From Ramlibacter tataouinensis (GTDB taxonomy: Bacteria; Pseudomonadota; Gammaproteobacteria; Burkholderiales; Burkholderiaceae_C): a stretch of DNA of 64,000 nt. This document shows positions 16,763 to 24,677 of the stretch, one piece after another (the first letter of the stretch is position 1; every line of letters starts with the position of its first letter). The notes beneath the pieces are model-generated. The model saw only the letters and a list, made by a program, of their open reading frames with translations, had not been told where the DNA came from and did no database searches. Both the position numbers and the translations under genes were made by a program. Location of the stretch: the NCBI RefSeq assembly GCF_001580455.1, contig NZ_CP010951.1, positions 1,488,001 to 1,552,000 of the forward strand, written 5' to 3'.

Positions 16763-17770
16763 ATGCCAAGACCCGTCACTCTTTTCACCGGCCAATGGGC
16801 GGACCTGCCCCTGACTGAACTGGCCCCGCTGGCCAAGCGCATGGGCTACGACGGCCTGGAGCTGGCCTGCTGGGGCGACCACTTCAACGTGCAGGAGGCG
16901 TTGGCGAGCGATGCCTACGTGCGCGACAAATGGGCGCTTTTGAAGCAGCACGGCCTGACCTCGCTGGCCATCGGCAACCACCTGGTCGGCCAGGCGGTGT
17001 GCGACCTGATCGACGCGCGCCACCAGGCTATCCTGCCGGATCACGTATGGGGCGACGGCGAGCCGGAGGGCGTGCGGCAGCGCGCGGCCAGGGAGCTTGC
17101 GGACACCGCGCGGGCCGCAGCGAAGTTCGGGGTCAAGACGGTCACGGGCTTCACCGGCTCGTCGATCTGGCATGCGACCTACGCCTTCCCACCTACGACG
17201 CAGGAGTTCTGGGACGCGGGCTTCGCCGACTTCGGCCTGCGCTTCGGGCCCATCCTCGACGTGTTCGAGAAAGCGGATGTCAATTTCGCGCTCGAGGTGC
17301 ACCCGACCGAGATCGCGTTCGACATCGCCTCGACCCAGCGGGCCATCGAGGCGGTCAAGGGCCATCGCCGCTTCGGCTTCAACTTCGACCCGAGCCACCT
17401 CGCCTACCAGGGCGTGGACTACGTCAAGTTCATCCGCAGCTTCCCCGACCGCATCTACAACGCCCACATGAAGGACGTCTGGTGGGGCAAGGGGGATGGC
17501 ACGGTCGGCGTGTTCGGCGGCCACACCAGCTTCGGTGACGCGCGCCGGTTCTGGGACTTCCGCAGCGTCGGCCGCGGCATGGTGGACTTCGAGGCCATCA
17601 TCGTCGCGCTCAACGACATCGGCTACGCCGGCCCGCTGTCGGTGGAATGGGAAGACAGCCGCATGGACCGCGTGCACGGCGCGACTGAGAGCGCGGCCTT
17701 CTGCCGCCGGCTCGACTTCAAGCCGGCCGCCGGCGCCTTCGACGCCGCATTCGCGCGGGAGAAGCAGTGA
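16763..17770 (+). CDS. Sugar phosphate isomerase/epimerase-like TIM-barrel protein
   Basis: A 335-residue cytoplasmic protein of the xylose-isomerase-like TIM-barrel (AP endonuclease 2) superfamily. Likely metal ligands are the Glu in ALEVHPTEIA, the Asp and His in NFDPSHLAYQ, the His in YNAHMKDVWW and the Glu in LSVEWEDSRMD. The family includes isomerases, epimerases and inosose dehydratases. Between a sugar ABC importer and a Gfo/Idh/MocA dehydrogenase it most likely isomerises or dehydrates the imported sugar or keto-sugar. The stop overlaps the GTG start of the next gene. Confidence 0.85.
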   Translation: MPRPVTLFTGQWADLPLTELAPLAKRMGYDGLELACWGDHFNVQEALASDAYVRDKWALLKQHGLTSLAIGNHLVGQAVCDLIDARHQAILPDHVWGDGEPEGVRQRAARELADTARAAAKFGVKTVTGFTGSSIWHATYAFPPTTQEFWDAGFADFGLRFGPILDVFEKADVNFALEVHPTEIAFDIASTQRAIEAVKGHRRFGFNFDPSHLAYQGVDYVKFIRSFPDRIYNAHMKDVWWGKGDGTVGVFGGHTSFGDARRFWDFRSVGRGMVDFEAIIVALNDIGYAGPLSVEWEDSRMDRVHGATESAAFCRRLDFKPAAGAFDAAFAREKQ

Positions 17771-18942
17771 CCCAGCCTGCACGCAAGCTGCGCTACGCAA
17801 TGGTCGGCGGCGGCCAGGGCGCCTTCATCGGCGCGGTGCACCGCCAGGCCATGGCGCTGGACGGCCAGTACGAGTTGGTCGCCGGCGCACTGTCGTCCAC
17901 GCCCGACAAGGCGCGCGCCTCGGGCCGCGAACTCGGCCTGGCGCATGACCGCAACCATGGCGACTGGCCGGCCCTGCTGGCCGACGAACTGAAACGCGCC
18001 TCGGGCGACCGGATCGACCTGGTGTCTATCGTCGCGCCCAACCACATCCACTTTCCAGTGGCCAAGGCCTTCGTCGACGCGGGCTTTCACGTCGTGTGCG
18101 ACAAGCCCCTGGTGCACACGGGCGCGCAGGCCGACGAACTGGTCGCGGCAGTCCAAGCGCGCGGCACCGTGTTCGGCGTCACCTACAACTACAGCGGCTA
18201 CCCCATGGTGCGCCAGGCCCGCGAGATGGTGCGCGCCGGCGAGCTGGGCGAGATCCGCAAGGTGGTCGTCGAATACAACCAGGGCTGGCTGGCGACGCGG
18301 CTGGAAGCGCAAGGCAACAAGCAGGCCGCCTGGCGCAATGACCCGGCGCAGTCCGGCGGCGCCGGCGCGATCGGCGACATCGGCTCGCATGCGGAAAACC
18401 TCGTGGCAACCGTCACCGGGCTGAAGCTGGAGAGCCTGTGCGCGGACTTGACATCGTTCGTGCCCGGCCGGACGCTGGACGACGACGCCAGCATGCTGCT
18501 GCGCTTCGAGGGCGGCGCCCGCGGCGTTCTGGTGGCTTCGCAGATCAACAGCGGCATCGAAAACGGGTTGCGGCTGCGGGTTGCGGGCACCCTGGGCACC
18601 ATCGAGTGGTGGCAGGAAGAGCCGAACCGGCTCACCCACTTCCCGCTCGATGGTCCGCCGCGGCTGCTCACGCGCGGCGCGCCCTGGCTGCACGAGTCCG
18701 CACGCCTGGCCGGACGGATACCGCCGGGCCACCCGGAAGGATTCATCGAGGCCTTTGCCAACGTGTATCTGGGCGTGGCGGCCGCCATCCGCGCGCACGC
18801 AGGGCGGCAAGTGCCCGACCCGCTGCTGGCCGACTACCCCGACGTGGCAGCCGGTGCGCGGGGCGTGCACTTCATCGAAGCGGTGCTGGCGTCGGCATCG
18901 AGCACGCACAAGTGGACGGCGCTGCAAGGCCAGGCGACTTGA
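17767..18942 (+). CDS. Gfo/Idh/MocA-family oxidoreductase
   Basis: A 391-residue NAD(P)-dependent sugar or polyol dehydrogenase. The N-terminal Rossmann start is YAMVGGGQGAFIGAVHR; CDKPLVHTGAQADELV carries the family catalytic lysine (xKP motif); AIGDIGSHAENL is the active-site GD-x2-x-H segment. Family members oxidise inositols, glucosides at C3 or sugar acids. The start is GTG 17767 overlapping the previous stop (GTGA). As the last gene of the ROK-ABC-isomerase operon it likely performs the oxidation step for the imported compound. Confidence 0.88.
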   Translation: MTQPARKLRYAMVGGGQGAFIGAVHRQAMALDGQYELVAGALSSTPDKARASGRELGLAHDRNHGDWPALLADELKRASGDRIDLVSIVAPNHIHFPVAKAFVDAGFHVVCDKPLVHTGAQADELVAAVQARGTVFGVTYNYSGYPMVRQAREMVRAGELGEIRKVVVEYNQGWLATRLEAQGNKQAAWRNDPAQSGGAGAIGDIGSHAENLVATVTGLKLESLCADLTSFVPGRTLDDDASMLLRFEGGARGVLVASQINSGIENGLRLRVAGTLGTIEWWQEEPNRLTHFPLDGPPRLLTRGAPWLHESARLAGRIPPGHPEGFIEAFANVYLGVAAAIRAHAGRQVPDPLLADYPDVAAGARGVHFIEAVLASASSTHKWTALQGQAT

Positions 18943-19030
18943 CGCAGGTCCGGCAGGCGGGAGGGTTCTCCTCCATTGGCTGGGACAGAAGTCCCAGGAC
19001 GGCGTTGCCGCCCATTGCTAAAAAGACGGC

Positions 19031-19294
19031 ATGAAGATCGATCAATTGGGAAGCGAAACCGCCAGGCTGATTTTCCGCAGCGTGACGCTGCTGGTGCTGA
19101 TTGGCGCCTACTCGGTGTCAGACCTGCTCCTGGGCCTGGATGGCGTCTGGACCGTCCTGGCGATGGTCGTTGCCGTGGCATGCTGGTGGCAGAGCGATCT
19201 TGCCTGGAAGCTCGGGACGAGGCACCTGCGTGCTGAACCCGGCGCACCTGCCGACCGGGACCGTGGGTCTACGCTTTCGCCAGTTGCGAAGTAG
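19031..19294 (+). CDS. Small two-helix membrane protein, hypothetical
   Basis: An 87-residue product with two hydrophobic segments, about 17-35 (VTLLVLIGAYSVSDLLLGL) and 38-52 (VWTVLAMVVAVACWW), and a polar C-terminal tail. No family recognised. The ribosome site is weak (AAAAGACGG before the ATG). It sits between the sugar operon and the convergent Bug receptor gene, 15 bp from the stop of the latter. Confidence 0.45.
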   Translation: MKIDQLGSETARLIFRSVTLLVLIGAYSVSDLLLGLDGVWTVLAMVVAVACWWQSDLAWKLGTRHLRAEPGAPADRDRGSTLSPVAK

Positions 19295-19309
19295 CGACTA
19301 GCTCCCGGC

Positions 19310-20287
19310 TCACTCGCCCGTGATCTTGCGCTCACGGACGATCGCGCCCCACTGCGCGGATTCCTTGCGGATGAACGCGGCGAGCTGGTCGCGCGTCGTC
19401 GGATTAGGCGCCACGCCGTGCTTGAGGAGATCCTCGCGCACGGCGGGCTCGTTCAGGATCTTGACGATCTCGGCGTTCCAGCGATCGAGGAGGCTTGCGG
19501 GCGTTTTGGCGGGCGCCACGAAGGCGTACCAGTTCAGCGCCTCGAAGCCCGGGAACCCCAGCTCCGCCACGGTTGGAATGTTGGGGATGTTCGCGGGACG
19601 CGTCAGGCCGGTGGTGGCCAACGGAACGATCTTGCCGGCTTCGATCTGCGGCAGCGCCGTCGGGGGTGCCGCGAAGTAGGAAGTGAAGCGGCCGGCGATC
19701 AGGTCGGGCATGGCCGCCGAGCCGCCGCGATACGGGACGTGCGTCATCTCGACGCCCGCGCGCTTGGCGAACAGCTCACCGGTCAGGTGCGAGGCCGACC
19801 CGGGCCCGGTGGATGCGTAGGTCACCGCGCCGGCTTCCTTCTTGGCAGCGGCGACGTAGTCCGCGAGTGTCTTGATCCCCGATTGCTGGCTGACGACCAG
19901 GATGCTGGGGAAGTGCACCCCGCCGGAGACCGGCGCCAGGTCCTTGAACGGGTCGTAGCCGACCTTCATCATGTGCGGCGCGATGGTGAGCGGCCCGATC
20001 GATCCGAGCAGCAGCAAGCTGCCGTCGGCCGGCCCCTGCGCGGTGAGCTGGTGCGCGATGTTGCCACCGGCGCCCGCCTTGTTCTCGACGACCACCGACT
20101 GCCCGGTGTTCTCGGTCAGCCGCTTCGCGATGAGGCGCGCGGCGTAGTCGGCCGCGCCGCCGGGGGCAAAGCCCACCAGCAGGGTCACCGGCTTCTTCGG
20201 CGGAAAGTCCTGCGCGGCCACGCCGCCCGCGGCGAGCAGGGCTCCCACCACCAGGGCCGCAGCGGCCAGGGTCTTTCGTCTGTTCAT
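19310..20287 (-). CDS. Tripartite tricarboxylate transporter receptor (Bug/TctC family)
   Basis: A 325-residue periplasmic receptor. The signal peptide ends GGVAAQ after MNRRKTLAAAALVVGALLA. Typical Bug features are PVTLLVGFAPGGAADYAAR near the start, VVENKAGAGGNIA, ASTGPGSASHLTGELF, and HVPYRGGSAAMPDLIAGR. These proteins bind organic acids such as citrate or aromatic acids and, when TctAB membrane proteins exist, deliver them to the tripartite transporter; no TctAB is in the window, as is common for the many orphan Bug genes of Burkholderiales. ATG 20287 has AGGAG upstream. It is divergent from TcuA, implying a tricarboxylate ligand. Confidence 0.9.
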   Translation of the reverse strand: MNRRKTLAAAALVVGALLAAGGVAAQDFPPKKPVTLLVGFAPGGAADYAARLIAKRLTENTGQSVVVENKAGAGGNIAHQLTAQGPADGSLLLLGSIGPLTIAPHMMKVGYDPFKDLAPVSGGVHFPSILVVSQQSGIKTLADYVAAAKKEAGAVTYASTGPGSASHLTGELFAKRAGVEMTHVPYRGGSAAMPDLIAGRFTSYFAAPPTALPQIEAGKIVPLATTGLTRPANIPNIPTVAELGFPGFEALNWYAFVAPAKTPASLLDRWNAEIVKILNEPAVREDLLKHGVAPNPTTRDQLAAFIRKESAQWGAIVRERKITGE

Positions 20288-20411
20288 CCGTTCCACTCCT
20301 GCAGCTTGGGATTTCATCCGATCAAAGCACAAGCCGGCGCGGCGCGCCACGGTGAAGTTCCGCAGCCGTCCGGGGTGTCCACGGACCAGCCACGGTGTAA
20401 TCTGCGGGGCG

Positions 20412-21815
20412 ATGCACGATGTCCTGGTGATCGGGGGCGGCAATGCCGCCCTGTGCGCTGCGCTGATGGCCCGCGAGGCCGGCGCCCGCGTCCTGCTGCT
20501 CGAAGCCTCGCCGCGCGAATGGCGGGGAGGCAACTCCCAGCACACCCGCAACCTGCGCTGCATGCACGACGAGCCGCAGGACGTGCTGGTCGACGCCTAT
20601 CCCGAAGAGGAGTTCTGGCAGGACCTGCTGAAGGTTACCGGCGGCAATACCAACGAAGAGCTGGCGCGGCTGGTGATCCGCGCCTCCTCGACCTGCCGTC
20701 CCTGGATGCGCAGCCACGGGGTGCGCTTCCAGCCTGCATTGCCGGGCACCCTGCACTTGTCGCGGACCAACGCTTTTTTCATGGGCGGCGGCAAGGCCCT
20801 GGTCAACGCCTACTACCGCAGCGCGGCCAGGCTCGGGGTCGACATCCGCTACGACTCGCCCGTGGATGCGCTCGAACTGCGCGACGGCCGCTTCGTCGCC
20901 GCGGTCGTGAAGGGCGAGCGGATCGAGGCGAAATCCTGCGTGCTCGCCGCCGGCGGCTTCGAGTCCAACCGCGAGTGGCTGCGCGAGGCCTGGGGGCGCA
21001 ACGAACGCGGCGAATGGCCGGCGGACAACTTCCTGATCCGCGGCACGCGCTTCAACCAGGGAGTGCTGATCCGGCACATGATGAGCCAGGGCGCGGACAT
21101 CATCGGCGATCCGACCCAGGCGCACTGCGTGGCGATCGATGCCCGCGCACCGCTTTACGACGGCGGCATCGTCACGCGGGTGGACGCCGTGTCGCTCGGG
21201 ATCATGGTCAACCGTGAGGGTCTGCGTTTCTACGACGAAGGCGAGGACTTCTGGCCCAAGCGCTACGCGATCTGGGGCCGCCTCGTCGCGCTGCAGCCGG
21301 CGCAGATCGGCTTCTGCATCGTCGACCGCCAGGCGATCGGCCGCTTCATGCCGCCCGTGTTCCCCGGCGTGAAAGCGGCCACGCTCCCCGAACTCGCGGC
21401 CAGGCTCGAACTGCCCCAGCAAGCCTTCATGGACACGCTGAACCGCTACAACGCGGCCTGCCGGGTGGGCCGCTTCGACCATACCGTCCTCGACGATTGC
21501 CGCACCGAAGGCCTGGTGCCGCCGAAATCGCACTGGGCACGGCCGATAGCCACGCCGCCCTTTTATGGCTATGCGCTGCGGCCCGGCATCACCTTCACCT
21601 ACCTGGGCCTCAAGACCGACGCTCGGGCCCGGGTGCACTTCGGTGGCGAGCCCAGTGAGAATCTGTTCGTCGCCGGCGAGATGATGGCGGGCAACGTGCT
21701 GGGCGAGGGTTACACGGCCGGCGTCGGCATGAGCATAGGCACCGCATTCGGCCGCATCGCGGGCCACGAAGCCGCCCAGGCCGCCACGCAGGAGGCTCGG
21801 CATGCCCTCGCTTGA
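20412..21815 (+). CDS. tcuA: FAD-dependent tricarballylate dehydrogenase (TcuA-like)
   Basis: A 467-residue flavoprotein of the fumarate reductase/succinate dehydrogenase flavoprotein class. The FAD Rossmann motif is VLVIGGGNAALCAALMARE; further FAD contacts are GGNSQHTRNLRC and, near the end, LFVAGEMMAGNVLGEGYTAG. The length and the HTRNLRCMH and AGEM-MAGNVLGEGY features match TcuA, which oxidises tricarballylate to cis-aconitate and passes electrons to TcuB. The downstream TcuB-like gene overlaps by 14 bp. A Bug receptor is divergent, so tricarballylate or a related tricarboxylate is the expected substrate. Confidence 0.85.
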   Translation: MHDVLVIGGGNAALCAALMAREAGARVLLLEASPREWRGGNSQHTRNLRCMHDEPQDVLVDAYPEEEFWQDLLKVTGGNTNEELARLVIRASSTCRPWMRSHGVRFQPALPGTLHLSRTNAFFMGGGKALVNAYYRSAARLGVDIRYDSPVDALELRDGRFVAAVVKGERIEAKSCVLAAGGFESNREWLREAWGRNERGEWPADNFLIRGTRFNQGVLIRHMMSQGADIIGDPTQAHCVAIDARAPLYDGGIVTRVDAVSLGIMVNREGLRFYDEGEDFWPKRYAIWGRLVALQPAQIGFCIVDRQAIGRFMPPVFPGVKAATLPELAARLELPQQAFMDTLNRYNAACRVGRFDHTVLDDCRTEGLVPPKSHWARPIATPPFYGYALRPGITFTYLGLKTDARARVHFGGEPSENLFVAGEMMAGNVLGEGYTAGVGMSIGTAFGRIAGHEAAQAATQEARHALA

Positions 21816-22956
21816 GGCGCTCACCCGCGACGCCGTCGCCCTGGCCAACGGACAGGCTGCCACCGCCGAGGTCGCGCGCCAGATGCAGATCTGCAATGCC
21901 TGCCGGTATTGCGAAACCTTCTGCGCGGTCTTTCCCGCGATGACGCGCCGGCTCGAGTTCAGCGTGAGCGACGCGCACTATCTCGCCAACCTGTGCCACA
22001 ACTGCGGGGCCTGCCTGCATGCCTGCCAATACGCGCCGCCGCACGAGTTCGCCGTGAACGTGCCGCAGGCGATGGCGCAGGTGCGCCAGCAGACCTACGC
22101 GGAATACGCCTGGCCGGCGCCGCTCGGCGCGCTCTACCGGCGCAATGGCGTGACGCTCGCGCTGGCGACGGCGACGGCGGGCAGCCTGGCCCTGTTCCTG
22201 GTCCTGCTGCTGGCGGCGCGTGGATCGCTGTTCCACCCACCCCTGGCGGGCAACTTCTACGCCATCTTTCCGCACAACGTTCTCATCACGATGTTCGGGC
22301 TGGCTTTCGCTTGGGCGGTGCTGGCGCTTGCGATCGGCGCCATGCGTTTCTGGCGCGGGCAGGCGCCCGGCGCGGTGTCCGGCGCCTCGGCGGCGGAGGC
22401 CGCCCGCCACGCGCTGGCCCTGACTTACCTGGACGGTGGCCACGGCGATGGCTGCAACGAGTCGGACGACCGGTTCACGCTCGCGCGCCGCCAGTTCCAC
22501 CACTTCACGTTCTACGGCTTCATGCTGTGCTTCGCCTCGACCTGCGTGGCGACGCTCTACCACTACGTGTTCGCCCAGCCCGCGCCTTATCCGGTCACCA
22601 GCCTGCCGGTGTTGCTCGGCACGGCGGGCGGCATCGGGCTGCTGGTCGGACCCGCCGGACTGCTGTGGCTCCATCTGCGCCGGCACCCGTCGCACGGCGA
22701 CCCGCGCCAGCGCGCGATGGATCGCGGCTTCATGGTGCTGCTGTTGGCCACCAGCCTGACCGGGCTGCTGCTGCTTGCCCTGCGCGACACGCGGGCGATG
22801 GGCCTGCTGCTGGCCATCCACCTGGCGACCGTGTTGGCCCTGTTCCTCACGCTGCCCTACGGCAAGTTCGCGCACGCGGTGTACCGCGGCGCAGCCCTGC
22901 TCAAATGGGCGGTGGAGCGCAGGCAACCCAACCGGCTGCAGCTCGGCAGCGATTGA
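21802..22956 (+). CDS. tcuB: Tricarballylate utilisation 4Fe-4S membrane protein (TcuB/CitB-like)
   Basis: A 384-residue protein with two 4Fe-4S motifs, C31-x2-C34-x2-C37-x3-C41 and C65-x2-C68-x2-C71-x3-C75, followed by about six transmembrane segments in the C-terminal two thirds. His residues in the helices (for example RRQFHHFTFYGF and TLYHYVF) could bind haem b. TcuB reoxidises the FADH2 of TcuA and passes electrons to the quinone pool. The gene overlaps tcuA, and a class II aldolase-family gene follows after 18 bp. Confidence 0.87.
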   Translation: MPSLEALTRDAVALANGQAATAEVARQMQICNACRYCETFCAVFPAMTRRLEFSVSDAHYLANLCHNCGACLHACQYAPPHEFAVNVPQAMAQVRQQTYAEYAWPAPLGALYRRNGVTLALATATAGSLALFLVLLLAARGSLFHPPLAGNFYAIFPHNVLITMFGLAFAWAVLALAIGAMRFWRGQAPGAVSGASAAEAARHALALTYLDGGHGDGCNESDDRFTLARRQFHHFTFYGFMLCFASTCVATLYHYVFAQPAPYPVTSLPVLLGTAGGIGLLVGPAGLLWLHLRRHPSHGDPRQRAMDRGFMVLLLATSLTGLLLLALRDTRAMGLLLAIHLATVLALFLTLPYGKFAHAVYRGAALLKWAVERRQPNRLQLGSD

Positions 22957-22974
22957 CGACAAGGAGCGACCGAC

Positions 22975-23757
22975 ATGAGCGAAGGCGTCTTGCAGATCCC
23001 GTCGATGAAGGACCGCTGCTCGGCCGGGGAGTGGCAAGCGCGCGTGGATTGCGCCGCCTGCTATCGCCTGGTGGACCTCTACGGCATGTCGGACATGATG
23101 GCCAACCACATTTCGGTGCGCGTTCCCGGCGAGGAGTCCTTCCTGATCAACCCCTACGGGATGATGTACGAGGAGATCACGGCCTCTTCACTGATCAAGG
23201 TGGACCTGGCCGGCAACATCATTTCCAAACCGGACTTCGGCGCGCTGGACTACGGCATCAACCAGGCCGGCTACGTGATCCACAGCGCCATTCACGAAGC
23301 GCGTCCCGAGGTGGGCTGCGTGATCCACACGCACAGCTGGGCGTCGATGGCGGTGTCGGCGCTCGACTGCGGCCTGCTGCCGATCACCCAGACGGCGATG
23401 CGCTTCCTGAAGGTCGGCTACCACGAGTACCAGGGCGTGGTGCTGGACGAGGCCGAGAAGGCGTCACTGGTCCGCGACCTCGGCACCGGTGAAGCGCTGA
23501 TCCTGCGCAACCACGGTGCGCTGGTGGTCGGCCGCACGAGCGGCGAGGCCTTCAACTGGACGCACCGGCTCGAACTGGCATGCCGCTCGCAGATCGCCGC
23601 GATGTCGTGCAACACCAAGCTGCGGGACGTGCCTCCGCACGTGCTGGAGCAAACCTGGAACAACTACCAGCCCGGCACGAGGCGGCCCTACGGGCTCATG
23701 GAGTGGGCGGCGCTGCTGCGCAAGCTCGACCGGATCGATTCGAGCTACCGAAGCTGA
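22975..23757 (+). CDS. Class II aldolase/adducin-family protein
   Basis: A 260-residue cytoplasmic protein with the class II aldolase Zn site: H118 and H120 in VIHTHSWAS and H180 in LRNHGALVVG. The family includes fuculose-phosphate aldolases and ribulose-5-phosphate epimerases as well as many uncharacterised members fused to or linked with organic acid catabolism. Position directly behind tcuAB suggests a decarboxylase- or aldolase-like step on the tricarboxylate, or an independent function under the same promoter. Ribosome site AAGGAGCG precedes ATG 22975. Confidence 0.85.
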   Translation: MSEGVLQIPSMKDRCSAGEWQARVDCAACYRLVDLYGMSDMMANHISVRVPGEESFLINPYGMMYEEITASSLIKVDLAGNIISKPDFGALDYGINQAGYVIHSAIHEARPEVGCVIHTHSWASMAVSALDCGLLPITQTAMRFLKVGYHEYQGVVLDEAEKASLVRDLGTGEALILRNHGALVVGRTSGEAFNWTHRLELACRSQIAAMSCNTKLRDVPPHVLEQTWNNYQPGTRRPYGLMEWAALLRKLDRIDSSYRS

Positions 23758-23793
23758 AACACCGTCGCCACGCGTTGCGCCGTTAGGGCTCGT

Positions 23794-24600
23794 TCACAGC
23801 ACCGCCGTCACGCCGCCGTCGACAGCCAGGACCTGCCCGGTGATGTGCTTGCCGGCGTCGGACGCAAACAGGACGGCGGCGCCTTTCAGGTCTTCATCGT
23901 CGCCGAGCCGCTGCAAGGGCGCGCGATCCTGCAGCGAACCGTCGGACTCCTTCTCGAGATGGGCGGCCGTCATGCGTGTCGGGAAGAAGCCGGGGGCGAT
24001 GGCGTTGACGGTGATCCCGTAGAGTCCCCACTCGCCCGCCAGGACGCGGGTGAGGTTGATGACCGCCGCCTTCGACGTGTTGTAGGCCGCCGTCTTCATC
24101 GTCCCGGGCGCGTTGCCGCGCAAGCCGGTCACCGAAGCGACATTGATGATCCGCCCCTGCCGGCGGGGAATCATCGACTGCTTGCCCACCGCCTGCGTGA
24201 GCAGGAACACGCTGCGGACGTTGAGGTTCATGACCTTGTCCCAGGCCTCGATCGGATGCTCTTCCGCCGCGGCACCCCAGGTGGCGCCGGCGTTGTTAAC
24301 CAGGATGTCGACATGCCCCAGGCGTTCGATGATGGCCGCCAGCAGCGGCGCGACTGCCGCTTCCCGGGACAGGTCGGCGGCCACGGCGCAGGCATCGATC
24401 CCTTTGGCGCGAAGCAGTGACACCGCCTCGTCGAGCTCATGCTGCTTGCGCGCCGTGATCGCGACGCGCGCGCCCTGTTCCCCCAGCGCTTGCGCGATCT
24501 GCAGGCCGAGCCCACGCGAGCCGCCGGTGATGACCGCGGTCTTGCCTTCGAGATCGAAAAGCTGCCTGACAGTCCGCGTGCTGAACGTGAATTCCTTCAT
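23794..24600 (-). CDS. SDR-family oxidoreductase
   Basis: A 268-residue classical short-chain dehydrogenase: cofactor motif TGGSRGLG after LEGKTAVI, NNAG after VDILV, and the catalytic Ser in NVASVTG with Tyr and Lys in AAYNTSKAAV. The sequence most resembles 3-oxoacyl-ACP reductase/gluconate 5-dehydrogenase-type members (C-terminal GQVLAVDGGVTAVL). It lies behind the acyl-CoA ligase gene, so an acyl-CoA intermediate or an alcohol precursor of the ligase substrate is likely. A C/G-rich dyad lies 34 bp upstream, between the two genes, so it may have its own promoter. The open frame continues upstream antisense-like through the ligase region but has no meaning there. Confidence 0.87.
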   Translation of the reverse strand: MKEFTFSTRTVRQLFDLEGKTAVITGGSRGLGLQIAQALGEQGARVAITARKQHELDEAVSLLRAKGIDACAVAADLSREAAVAPLLAAIIERLGHVDILVNNAGATWGAAAEEHPIEAWDKVMNLNVRSVFLLTQAVGKQSMIPRRQGRIINVASVTGLRGNAPGTMKTAAYNTSKAAVINLTRVLAGEWGLYGITVNAIAPGFFPTRMTAAHLEKESDGSLQDRAPLQRLGDDEDLKGAAVLFASDAGKHITGQVLAVDGGVTAVL

Positions 24601-24633
24601 CGAAGTCAGCTTACGCGGTCTTGCTTCGGGTTT

Positions 24634-24654
24634 ACCCCTCCACTTTGGGGTGGG
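24634..24654. promoter_or_regulatory. C/G-rich dyad, proposed regulon operator (site 1)
   Basis: ACCCCTCC-acttt-GGGGTGGG lies 34 bp before the SDR start. It shares its form with sites at 31541, 37335, 39700, 52424 and 61883. Confidence 0.45.
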
Positions 24655-24677
24655 CACCGAGCACGCGATCGCTATCG

